Position numbers and translations under genes: made by a program. Under the pieces are notes generated by a model that worked only from the letters and a program-made list of their open reading frames with translations, was not told the DNA's origin and made no database searches. A DNA stretch of 5,229 bases from Microbacteriaceae bacterium (lineage in GTDB: Bacteria > Actinomycetota > Actinomycetes > Actinomycetales > Microbacteriaceae), in contig JAAYAS010000324.1 of the NCBI GenBank assembly GCA_012719255.1, forward strand, positions 1 to 5,229. The letters run 5' to 3'. Positions 1-5,047 of the stretch are shown here, piece after piece; the stretch's first letter is position 1; each line of letters starts with the position of its first letter.

Positions 1-62
1 AGGATGCGGTCGACGAGGATTCTGCGCCCGTTCGGAGTCAGGCGCGCGTTACGGTGGGACAA
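1..62 (-). CDS. IS481-family transposase, N-terminal fragment (runs off left edge)
   Basis: The first 20 codons of a DDE-type transposase are visible; the rest lies outside the window. The translation begins MSHRNARLTPNGRRIL and continues VDRI. It closely follows the stereotyped N-terminus of actinobacterial IS481 integrases (MSHxNARLT.xGRR.LVxR), which precedes their helix-turn-helix domain. The start is TTG at 62-60, chosen because a perfect AGGAGG Shine-Dalgarno lies at 75-70 with a 7-nt gap and because the family motif begins there. The downstream integrase core and the D, D, E residues cannot be judged. The start codon and most of the ribosome site lie inside a leader hairpin described separately. 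The family call is from recognition of the N-terminal motif, supported by the CTAG target site. Confidence 0.85.
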   Translation of the reverse strand, partial: MSHRNARLTPNGRRILVDRI

Positions 63-122
63 GAGAAGGCCTCCTGGGAGCTTGGCGTTAGACACCACAG
101 ATCCTGGAGGCCTTCTCCTGTC
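58..122 (-). promoter_or_regulatory. Leader hairpin covering the transposase ribosome site and start codon
   Basis: On the minus-strand transcript, bases 122-106 pair with 74-58 over 17 positions: 16 Watson-Crick pairs plus one G-U at 118/62. The loop is 31 nt. The 3' arm contains GGAGG of the Shine-Dalgarno (74-70) and the whole UUG start codon (62-60). Such a stem should block translation on any transcript that enters the element from outside, for example readthrough from the thioesterase gene. A transcript beginning inside the loop or the 5' arm would escape. Leader hairpins of this kind are known protections against impinging transcription in IS10 and IS50. The effect here is inferred. 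There is no U-tract after the stem, so a terminator role is less likely. Confidence 0.7.
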
Positions 123-155
123 AGTCGAGTGTCACCAACCTGGCGACCGGGTACA

Positions 156-161
156 CCTAGG
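156..161. repeat. Presumed IS481 target-site duplication CCTAGG, overlapping a stop codon
   Basis: CCTAGG fits the NCTAGN target that IS481-type elements duplicate and sits directly against the insertion sequence end (TGTACC on the minus strand). On the minus strand it supplies the last two bases of the thioesterase's final Ala codon, its TAG stop, and one following base. The gene is therefore unchanged by the insertion. The partner copy should lie at the far end of the element, outside the window. Confidence 0.7.
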
Positions 162-654
162 CGTCGCGGGTGCCGACCGTCGGCACGCCGTCGGCGCCGA
201 CGCCGCCGGGCACGAGCTTCGCGTTCTCGGTGGTCGCCACCTTGCGCGAGATCACCCCGTGCATCGACTGGTGCACCACCGGCGTGCCGTCCTCGTCGCG
301 CACATCCACCTTGCAGATCACGTACCGGCCGTACCGGTGCACGACCTGCGCCTCGGCGGTGAGGAACGCGCCCTTCGCCGGCGCCGTGTACGTCGTCGAC
401 GCGTGATGCGTCACCATCGGCCTGCCCGACGCCGTGCCGCTGAACGCGAACGCGGTGTCGCCGAGCAGGTACGGGAACCCGCCGTGCACGATGCCGAAGC
501 CGTTGCGCATCTCGTCGCGCACCGGCATCCGCGCGAGCACGCGATCCTCCTCAACCTCGACGAACTCGATGCCGAGCCACTGCACCGTGATGTCGTGCGC
601 GACCTGGTGCTCGACCCGCTCGCGGGGCGTGCGGGCGTCGGGCTGCTCGCCCAT
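157..654 (-). CDS. PaaI-like hotdog-fold thioesterase
   Basis: A 165-aa cytoplasmic protein of the PaaI/4HBT hotdog family, which hydrolyses acyl-CoA thioesters, usually as oligomers. The core motif lies at residues 51-70: Asn51, HGG at 57-59, then GDTAFA with Asp66. This matches the HGG...ADTAFA helix of E. coli PaaI, in which the Asp is catalytic. The remaining beta strands run to about residue 138 (QVVHRYGRYV, VDVRDEDGTPV). A 25-residue Gly/Val-rich tail follows and is not part of the fold. ATG at 654 is chosen because it overlaps the upstream DUF3039 stop as TGATG, suggesting coupled translation; a longer frame up to 729 would run through that gene. No phenylacetate genes are nearby, so the substrate is unknown and the symbol paaI is withheld. 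The stop TAG lies within the insertion-sequence target site, and the native 3' flank has been displaced by the element. Confidence 0.88.
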   Translation of the reverse strand: MGEQPDARTPRERVEHQVAHDITVQWLGIEFVEVEEDRVLARMPVRDEMRNGFGIVHGGFPYLLGDTAFAFSGTASGRPMVTHHASTTYTAPAKGAFLTAEAQVVHRYGRYVICKVDVRDEDGTPVVHQSMHGVISRKVATTENAKLVPGGVGADGVPTVGTRDA

Positions 655-938
655 CACTTCATCATCTCGTAGATGCGCTTGCAGTCGGGGCAGATCGGGA
701 AGCGGTCGGGGTTCGCGTTCGGCAGCCACTTCTTGCCGCAGAGCGCCTTGACGGGCTTGCCGGTGACCGCCGACTCGACGATCTTCTCCTTGCGCACGTA
801 GTGCGCGAACTTGTCGTGGTCGCCGTCGTCGGTGCGCTCGTCCTCGAGCAGCTCCTCGAGCTCGCGGTCGAGCACGTCGGTGCCGCCCGCGGGCGCGCCG
901 CCGCCGGGTTCCATGGTCTGCGCGAAGAACGGAGTCAT
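654..938 (-). CDS. DUF3039 family protein
   Basis: A 94-aa small protein of unknown function that I recognise as the actinobacterial DUF3039 family. Residues 1-40 are Gly/Ala- then Asp/Glu-rich and probably disordered. The conserved part begins around KFAHYVRKEKIVESAV (43-58) and is followed by KALCGKKW and a C-terminal CPDCKRIYEMMK. Cys67, Cys83 and Cys86 (a lone Cys plus CxxC), with His41 or His46 as possible fourth ligand, could form a small metal site; this is inference. ATG at 938 is preferred: there is no Shine-Dalgarno, but TAGACT lies 7 nt upstream, fitting a leaderless transcript. A second ATG at 914 would remove only eight residues. Its TGA shares a base with the thioesterase ATG. 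The permease gene ends 36 bp upstream. Confidence 0.88.
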   Translation of the reverse strand: MTPFFAQTMEPGGGAPAGGTDVLDRELEELLEDERTDDGDHDKFAHYVRKEKIVESAVTGKPVKALCGKKWLPNANPDRFPICPDCKRIYEMMK

Positions 939-945
939 GCCCGTC

Positions 946-951
946 AGTCTA
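946..951 (-). promoter_or_regulatory. Candidate -10 box of a leaderless promoter for the DUF3039 gene
   Basis: On the minus strand TAGACT (951-946) fits the actinobacterial TANNNT -10 consensus and lies 7 nt before the ATG at 938, so transcription would start at or next to the start codon. No convincing -35 is seen in the 36-bp gap, which is otherwise GC-rich, and no Shine-Dalgarno is present. It could let DUF3039 and the thioesterase be expressed apart from the upstream ABC genes. Confidence 0.45.
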
Positions 952-974
952 AGCGGGCCGGCGGCCCCGGCGCG

Positions 975-2531
975 CTACTGCGTCTGCGCGAACTGCAGGA
1001 TGCGCGTGCCGCGCCGCTCGAAGATCCGACCGCCGAGCGCCACGCCGATCGCGATGGCGAGCGCGCCGACCGCGACGGCGCCGCCGGCGGCCGCGCCGAT
1101 GCGCGACCACGAGTCGGTGCGCAGACCGTCGAGGGCGAGAAGGATCACCGGCAGGCAGAGCGCGATCTCGACGAGCCCGGCGACCGGATGCGCGACGACG
1201 GCGCCGCCCCAGGCCCGCACGGGCTGCGTGAGCGGCGGGTCGTCGGGCTGCGCGACTGGATAGGGCGCGGCGACCGACATGATCGCCGAGCCGCCGGCCG
1301 ACACCCACAGCAGCGCAAGCGACACGATCACCGTCGCGGCGGCGTCGATCCAGGCGCCCGCGAACGCGCCCGACAGGGCGCCGCCGGCGATGATGAGCAC
1401 GCTCCCCCACAGCAGCGCCGGCACGATGCGGCCGAGGCGGTCGGCGGTGCCGCGCATGCCGGCGGTGACGTGCAGCCACACCGCGGTCGAGTCGTAGGCG
1501 ATGTCGTTGTGGAGCGACCAGCCGAGCAGGAAGCCGAACAGCGGCATCGGCAGCAGCACGAGCCACTCGCGCGGCACGCCGCCGATCGCGAGCGGCACGA
1601 GCAGCAGCAGCGGCAGCACGATCACCGACACGAGCACGACGGCGTAGCGGCCGTCGCGCAGCCAGGCGGTCGTGATCCGCCAGGCGATGACGCGGGTCGC
1701 CGAGCCGGTCGCGGTGCGGAGCACGCCGAGCCGGGTCGCGCCGCCGTCGGCGACGTGGCGCATCATGCGCCGGCCGTTGCGCGCCGCGATCGCGAGGGCG
1801 CCGAGCAGCAGCGCGAGCGCGCCGCCCGCGGCGAGCCCGGCGGCGAGCCAGGGCCGCTCGGCGTGCGCCGCGAGCAGGCCGTCGAGCGGCGGCACCCACA
1901 CGAGCGCGTCGAGGAGACGCGCGTCGATGTCGGCGACGACCACGCGCCAGGGCAGGAACACGAGCGTGAACACGACCGGCGCGGCGACGATGAGCAGCAG
2001 GTAGCCGATGAGCGCGCGCACCTCGCGGCCGGCGCGGCGGGCGGCGAGCGCCCGGCCGACGGCGGTGCCGATGCGGTCGACCGCGATGAGCGAGGCGCCG
2101 AAGGCGGCGCCGCCGATGAGCGCCGGGCCGTCGGCGCCCGCGGCCGTCGACCCCGAGACGAGGCCGGCGCCGAGCCCCGCGAGCCACCACACGAGCGCGC
2201 GCGGCGCGACGAGCGCGGCGAGCAGCGCGTCGACGGCCGCGCCGCCGGGCCGCCGGCCGGCGGCGACGATCGCCCGTGCGTCGATCGCATCGCCCGGATG
2301 CCCGAGCTCGCCGATGAGGAACGCGGCGACGAGCGCGCAGACGCCGACGATCGCGAGGCCGACCTGCGAGCTGTGCCCGCCGTCGGCGGCGATCGCCGCC
2401 TGGCCGACGACGAACGCGGCGACGACGACCGATGCACCGAGCCCCGCGGCGACGGCGAGGCCGACCTGCGCGTCGCGGCGGAACGACTGCGCGAACGAGC
2501 GCCAGACGACGCCGACGAGTGCCGCGCTCAT
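975..2531 (-). CDS. ABC transporter permease, about 12 membrane segments
   Basis: A 518-aa integral membrane protein that would form the channel for the ATPase encoded just upstream. Hydrophobic segments lie at about residues 21-43, 56-75, 104-128, 137-154, 173-197, 227-250, 296-318, 322-339, 367-392, 397-421, 448-468 and 477-500. That gives roughly six per half, with a polar Arg-rich linker at 251-290, so one chain may supply both halves of the translocation pore. The stretch HNDIAYDSTAVWLH (341-354) resembles a motif common in ABC-2-type exporter permeases of actinobacteria. There is no signal peptide beyond the first membrane segment. ATG at 2531 overlaps the ATPase stop in an ATGA arrangement, which fixes the start and implies coupled translation. 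The reading frame stays open upstream to 4742, but that part is a shadow of the ATPase and nitrilase genes. The substrate cannot be inferred; export is more likely than import because no binding-protein gene is present. Confidence 0.85.
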   Translation of the reverse strand: MSAALVGVVWRSFAQSFRRDAQVGLAVAAGLGASVVVAAFVVGQAAIAADGGHSSQVGLAIVGVCALVAAFLIGELGHPGDAIDARAIVAAGRRPGGAAVDALLAALVAPRALVWWLAGLGAGLVSGSTAAGADGPALIGGAAFGASLIAVDRIGTAVGRALAARRAGREVRALIGYLLLIVAAPVVFTLVFLPWRVVVADIDARLLDALVWVPPLDGLLAAHAERPWLAAGLAAGGALALLLGALAIAARNGRRMMRHVADGGATRLGVLRTATGSATRVIAWRITTAWLRDGRYAVVLVSVIVLPLLLLVPLAIGGVPREWLVLLPMPLFGFLLGWSLHNDIAYDSTAVWLHVTAGMRGTADRLGRIVPALLWGSVLIIAGGALSGAFAGAWIDAAATVIVSLALLWVSAGGSAIMSVAAPYPVAQPDDPPLTQPVRAWGGAVVAHPVAGLVEIALCLPVILLALDGLRTDSWSRIGAAAGGAVAVGALAIAIGVALGGRIFERRGTRILQFAQTQ

Positions 2532-3652
2532 CCGAACGAGATCTCCAGCCAGTCGAGGCCGGCGGTCGGCGCGGGCCCGCTGACGATGTGGCGGAAGCGC
2601 TCCTCGAGGGTGATGCCGTCGCGCACCTCGTCGACGGTGCCCTCGGCGATCACCTCGCCCTTGACGATGACGGCGACGTGGTCGCAGACGCGCTGCACGA
2701 GGTCCATCGAGTGGCTCGAGAGCACGACCGTGCCGCCGCGGTCTGCGTAGTCGAGCAGCACGTCGATGAGGACGCCCGCCGACACCGGGTCGATGGTCTC
2801 GAAGGGCTCGTCGAGGATGAGCACCTCGGGCGCGTGGATGAGGGTGGAGGCGAGCGCGAGCTTCTTGCGCATGCCGGCCGAGTAGTCGACGACGAGCCGG
2901 TTCGCGCTCGTGCGCAGCTCGAAGGTGTCGAGGAGCGCCTCGGTGCGGTCGAGCGCCTGGTCGCGCTTGAGGCCGCGGAGCGTGCCGACGTAGGCGAGGT
3001 ACTGGGCGCCGGTGAGCTGGTCGAACATCCGCAGCCGATCGGGCAGCACGCCGATGCGGCGGTGGGCGACGCGCGGCTGCTTCCAGACGTCGACGTCGCC
3101 GACGTGCACCGAGCCGCGGGTCGGCGGCAGGAGGCCCGACATCATCATCAGCGTGGTGGTCTTGCCGGCGCCGTTCGGGCCGACGATGCCGGAGAACGAG
3201 CCCTGGCGCACCGAGTACGAGACGTCGTCGACGGCGAGATGACCGCCGAAGCGCTTCGTGAGCCCGTCGACGCGCAGCGCCACCTCGCCGAGATCGCGCT
3301 CGCCCGCCTCGACCTGCCGGGCGACCGGCGTCATCGTGGCGAGGCCCTCGGCGGTCTTCTGCCCGAGGCCGACATCGCGCGGCGCGGCCTGCGAGGATGC
3401 GTCCTCGGCCGGGTCGCCGTCCTCGGCCGCGTCGGGGCTCTCGTCGCTCTCGACGTCGTCGGCGGTGATCGTCGCGACCATCGGGTACTCGCCGGCGCGC
3501 TCGCCCGGCCGCTCGCCCGCGTCGTCGCCGGTCCGCTCGTGGGTCACCGCGTCGTCGGTCGCCGCCGGAGCGGGCTCGGCGCCGTCGTCGCGGGGCCGCT
3601 CCGCCTCGTCGTGGTGGTCGACCGGCTCGCGGTCGTGCTCTTGCTGTGACAC
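2528..3652 (-). CDS. ABC transporter ATP-binding protein with acidic N-terminal extension
   Basis: A 374-aa ATPase that would power the downstream permease. Numbered from GTG 3652, Walker A GPNGAGKT is at 158-165, the signature YSAGM at 257-261 (variant of LSGGQ), Walker B LILDEP at 278-283 with Asp281 and Glu282, and the switch His at 314 (SSHSMD). The Q-loop position carries Asp (VLPDRL), a pattern common in ABC-2-type exporter ATPases. The ABC domain begins near residue 124. The first ~123 residues are polar, rich in Asp, Glu, Ala and Pro, and probably disordered, an unusual addition. Third codon positions stay GC-rich through the extension, so it looks genuinely translated. GTG at 3652 is preferred because TACGGT lies 7 nt upstream (leaderless) and GGTGGG could also act as a ribosome site. 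GTG 3661 (three residues longer) or an internal ATG at 3481 are alternatives. It overlaps the permease by 4 nt. Confidence 0.9.
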   Translation of the reverse strand: MSQQEHDREPVDHHDEAERPRDDGAEPAPAATDDAVTHERTGDDAGERPGERAGEYPMVATITADDVESDESPDAAEDGDPAEDASSQAAPRDVGLGQKTAEGLATMTPVARQVEAGERDLGEVALRVDGLTKRFGGHLAVDDVSYSVRQGSFSGIVGPNGAGKTTTLMMMSGLLPPTRGSVHVGDVDVWKQPRVAHRRIGVLPDRLRMFDQLTGAQYLAYVGTLRGLKRDQALDRTEALLDTFELRTSANRLVVDYSAGMRKKLALASTLIHAPEVLILDEPFETIDPVSAGVLIDVLLDYADRGGTVVLSSHSMDLVQRVCDHVAVIVKGEVIAEGTVDEVRDGITLEERFRHIVSGPAPTAGLDWLEISFG

Positions 3653-3659
3653 CCGACCC

Positions 3660-3665
3660 ACCGTA
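3660..3665 (-). promoter_or_regulatory. Candidate -10 box of a leaderless promoter for the ABC ATPase gene
   Basis: TACGGT on the minus strand (3665-3660) fits TANNNT and lies 7 nt before GTG 3652, within the 30 bp between the nitrilase stop and this start. I see no good -35. The same bases partly form GGTGGG, which could instead serve as a weak Shine-Dalgarno on a nitrilase-ABC readthrough transcript. Confidence 0.4.
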
Positions 3666-3682
3666 GCAACCGCGGAGGCCGT

Positions 3683-4507
3683 TCAGCCGTCGGAATCGGC
3701 GAGCGGCACGGCACGATACCTCCGCAGTCGTACGGCCGGGTTCTCGGTGCGCACCCGCTCGACCTCGGCCGCATCGAGCCAGCCGACCGCGACGCCCTCC
3801 GGCGCGCCGACCGCGGCGATGTCGACGCCCCGCGGATCGACGATCGCCGAGCGGCCGACGGCGACCGGCGGCGACTGGTCGGCGGCGACGACGTAGGCCG
3901 AGTTCTCGATCGCGCGGGCCCGCAGCAGGGTCGACCAGTGGTGCTCCTTGAGCGGCCCGCGCACCCACTCGGCGGGCACGACGAGCACCGTGGCGCCCTC
4001 GTCGACGAGCCGTCGGCTCACCTCGGGGAAGCGCAGGTCGTAGCAGGTCTGCAGCCCGATGCGCAGCCCCTCGAGCTCGAACACCGGGGCCGGGTCGTCG
4101 AGCGGGCCGGCGGCGAGCCAGCGGCTCTCGCCCGCCCCGAACGCGTCGTAGAGGTGGAGCTTGCGCGAGCGCGCGAGCAGCGCGCCGTCGGGGCCGATCG
4201 CGACGAGCGCGTTGTAGGGGCGCCCGCCGTCGTCGGCGCGCTCGAGCAGCCCGGCGATCAGCGTGGTGCCGGTCTCCGCGGCGATGCCGCGCAGGCCGTC
4301 GACGAACGGCCCGTCGAGCGGTTCGGCGGCCCCGGCCAACCACGGCCCGAGCTCGGCCTCGAACGCCGCCGAGTACTCGGGGGCGACGACGAGCCGGGCG
4401 CCGCGATCGGCGGCGAGCCGGGCATCGGCGGCGAGCCGCGCGAGGTTCGCCGCGCGGTCGGGCGAGGGCGCGAACTGGAGGACGGCGGTTCCGAGAGCAG
4501 CGGTCAT
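3683..4507 (-). CDS. Carbon-nitrogen hydrolase (nitrilase superfamily, Nit2-like)
   Basis: A 274-aa cytoplasmic enzyme of the nitrilase superfamily, which hydrolyses C-N bonds of amides through a Glu-Lys-Cys triad. All three are visible: Glu44 in VVAPEYS, Lys116 in SRKLHLYDAFG and Cys155 in LQTCYDLRFPE. The CYDLRFPE box is typical of the omega-amidase/Nit2 and Nit1 branch, whose members repair damaged metabolites such as deaminated glutathione or hydrolyse alpha-keto acid amides. Length is normal for a single-domain member, and the family's alpha-beta-beta-alpha segments appear complete to the C-terminus. ATG 4507 is chosen from the usual N-terminal strand (LGTAVLQFAP) and from TAGGGT 6 nt upstream, which could be the -10 of a leaderless transcript; AGGG within it could also act as a Shine-Dalgarno. 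It is the first gene of the minus-strand block, with the ABC ATPase 30 bp downstream. No functional link to that transporter can be deduced, and the exact substrate is unknown. Confidence 0.92.
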   Translation of the reverse strand: MTAALGTAVLQFAPSPDRAANLARLAADARLAADRGARLVVAPEYSAAFEAELGPWLAGAAEPLDGPFVDGLRGIAAETGTTLIAGLLERADDGGRPYNALVAIGPDGALLARSRKLHLYDAFGAGESRWLAAGPLDDPAPVFELEGLRIGLQTCYDLRFPEVSRRLVDEGATVLVVPAEWVRGPLKEHHWSTLLRARAIENSAYVVAADQSPPVAVGRSAIVDPRGVDIAAVGAPEGVAVGWLDAAEVERVRTENPAVRLRRYRAVPLADSDG

Positions 4508-4513
4508 GCCGAC

Positions 4514-4519
4514 ACCCTA
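4514..4519 (-). promoter_or_regulatory. Candidate -10 box of a leaderless promoter for the nitrilase gene
   Basis: TAGGGT (4519-4514 on the minus strand) fits TANNNT with a 6-nt gap to the ATG at 4507. It would start the transcript at or within a base of the start codon. The AGGG inside it could alternatively be a Shine-Dalgarno about 6 nt from the ATG. No TTGACA-like -35 is seen at the expected distance. Confidence 0.45.
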
Positions 4520-4550
4520 CAAACGGCCTCCGACACGGAGCCGCGCATCC

Positions 4551-4579
4551 TTGTCCGGGCCACCGGCACACGGTACCGT
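4551..4579 (+). promoter_or_regulatory. Sigma-70-type promoter for the acidic-tail protein gene
   Basis: TTGTCC (4551-4556), a 17-bp spacer and TACCGT (4574-4579) form a good housekeeping promoter for a GC-rich actinobacterium. Transcription would begin near 4586, giving a leader of about 43 nt before the ATG at 4629, with a ribosome site GAAGGGAG at 4615-4622. The -10 hexamer lies within a perfect 10-bp palindrome, ACGGTACCGT (4570-4579), which also presents TACCGT on the minus strand. Confidence 0.6.
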
Positions 4580-4628
4580 CAACCCGAGACCGCGTCGCAC
4601 CAGGCGTCGCCGCTGAAGGGAGCCCCCA

Positions 4629-4976
4629 ATGCCGAAGTTCGCTGTGATGCTGCGCTACGAGCTCGTCTCGGGCCTGGTGATCGACGCCGAGAACGCCGAC
4701 GAGGCCGACCGCATCGCCACCGAGTTCGAGGCGGCCATCCACGATCGCGTCGAGGACGCCGAGGGCATCGGCGTCGAGGTCCGCATCTGGGGCGGCAACG
4801 GCACCATCGACGTCGAGGAGGTCGACGACGAGGAGGCCGCCGGCGAGCTGCTCGACGAGTGGCTCGACGAGATCGACTTCGGCGACGAGGACGACGACGA
4901 CTACGACGAGGACGACGACGAGGACGAGGACGAGGACGACGACCTCGAGGACGACGACGAGGACGACCGCCGCTGA
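4629..4976 (+). CDS. Small hypothetical protein with hyper-acidic C-terminal tail
   Basis: I do not recognise this 115-aa protein. Residues 1-65 look folded: a strand (KFAVMLRYELVSGLVIDAE), a helix with ENADEADRIATEFEAAI, then strands around VEVRIWGG and TIDVEEV. The order loosely recalls small alpha/beta domains with a V-x-A-x-(D/N)-x-x-E-A motif, but I make no family claim. Residues 66-113 are mostly Asp and Glu with a few Leu, Trp, Phe and Tyr, ending in two Arg. By my count there are 52 acidic and 7 Lys/Arg residues, a net charge near -45. Such tails occur in nucleic-acid mimics, chaperone-like proteins and metal or cation binders; none is shown here. ATG 4629 has a Shine-Dalgarno GAAGGGAG at 4615-4622 and an upstream promoter. 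It is transcribed alone, divergent from the nitrilase gene and ended by a strong hairpin. The minus-strand frame across it is an Arg/Pro-rich shadow. Confidence 0.85.
   Translation: MPKFAVMLRYELVSGLVIDAENADEADRIATEFEAAIHDRVEDAEGIGVEVRIWGGNGTIDVEEVDDEEAAGELLDEWLDEIDFGDEDDDDYDEDDDEDEDEDDDLEDDDEDDRR
4887..4968 (+). repeat. GAC/GAG trinucleotide tract encoding the acidic tail
   Basis: Nearly every codon here is GAC or GAG, interrupted only by TAC and CTC, giving a low-complexity purine-biased tract. It is in frame with the acidic-tail gene, so slippage in steps of three would only alter tail length. No cleaner microsatellite structure is visible. Confidence 0.7.
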
Positions 4977-4980
4977 TCCG

Positions 4981-5039
4981 GCCCGTCACGACCGCGGCCC
5001 CGCACCGAGCATCGGTGCGGGGCCGCGGTCGTGACGGGC
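4981..5039. terminator. Bidirectional terminator hairpin between convergent genes
   Basis: Bases 4981-5008 are the exact reverse complement of 5012-5039: a perfect 28-bp stem with a GCA loop. It begins 4 nt after the stop of the acidic-tail gene and ends 8 nt before the stop of the convergent ABC gene, so it can serve both strands. The stem is very GC-rich and has no T-tract on either side, like many actinobacterial terminators. It takes up almost all of the 71-bp spacer. Confidence 0.8.
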
Positions 5040-5047
5040 GCGTGCCG

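Larger units (their letters stand above)
1..155 (-). mobile_element. IS481-family insertion sequence, left (transposase 5') end, partial
   Basis: This is the end of an insertion sequence that continues beyond the left edge of the window. Read on the minus strand it starts TGTACCCGGTCGCC at base 155, has a 93-nt leader, and then a reading frame whose N-terminus matches IS481-family integrases. IS481 members typically have TGT-starting ends and duplicate a 6-bp NCTAGN target; CCTAGG directly abuts this end at 156-161. By count, bases 1-160 are about 62% GC, clearly below the host genes, and include an AGA codon, which fits foreign DNA. The transposase points the same way as the thioesterase gene beside it. 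The other end and its copy of CCTAGG are not in the window, so the boundary at 155 is inferred from one side only. Confidence 0.85.

Noticed and set aside
58..122. Hairpin as an intrinsic terminator for the thioesterase gene
   Set aside because: No U-tract follows the stem, it lies inside the insertion sequence, and it overlaps the transposase ribosome site and start codon, so a translational role fits better.
85..138. Promoter for the transposase inside the leader (TTGGTG, CTGACA, TCTAAC-like hexamers)
   Set aside because: No pair of hexamers has both acceptable consensus and 16-18 bp spacing; the real promoter could not be placed.
655..729. Longer thioesterase start at 729
   Set aside because: The extra 25 residues would overlap the conserved cysteine end of DUF3039, and the ATG at 654 begins exactly at that gene's stop.
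801..2750. Long plus-strand open frame (649 codons) opposite the permease
   Set aside because: It translates to low-complexity Arg/Asp/Gly/Ala/His sequence without a domain, while the minus strand gives clear membrane segments and a start coupled to the ATPase. It is a GC-rich antisense shadow.
2432..3649. Plus-strand open frame (405 codons) opposite the ABC ATPase
   Set aside because: The minus strand has intact Walker A, signature, Walker B and switch-His motifs; the plus-strand translation shows no family features.
2532..4742. Upstream extension of the permease reading frame to 1255 codons
   Set aside because: Beyond the ATG at 2531 the translation turns Arg-rich and overlaps two convincing genes in other frames. 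The ATGA overlap marks the real start.
4579..4989. Minus-strand Arg/Pro-rich open frame across the acidic-tail gene
   Set aside because: It is the mirror of the GAC/GAG codons of the plus-strand gene, which has a promoter, a ribosome site and a terminator; the mirror frame has none.
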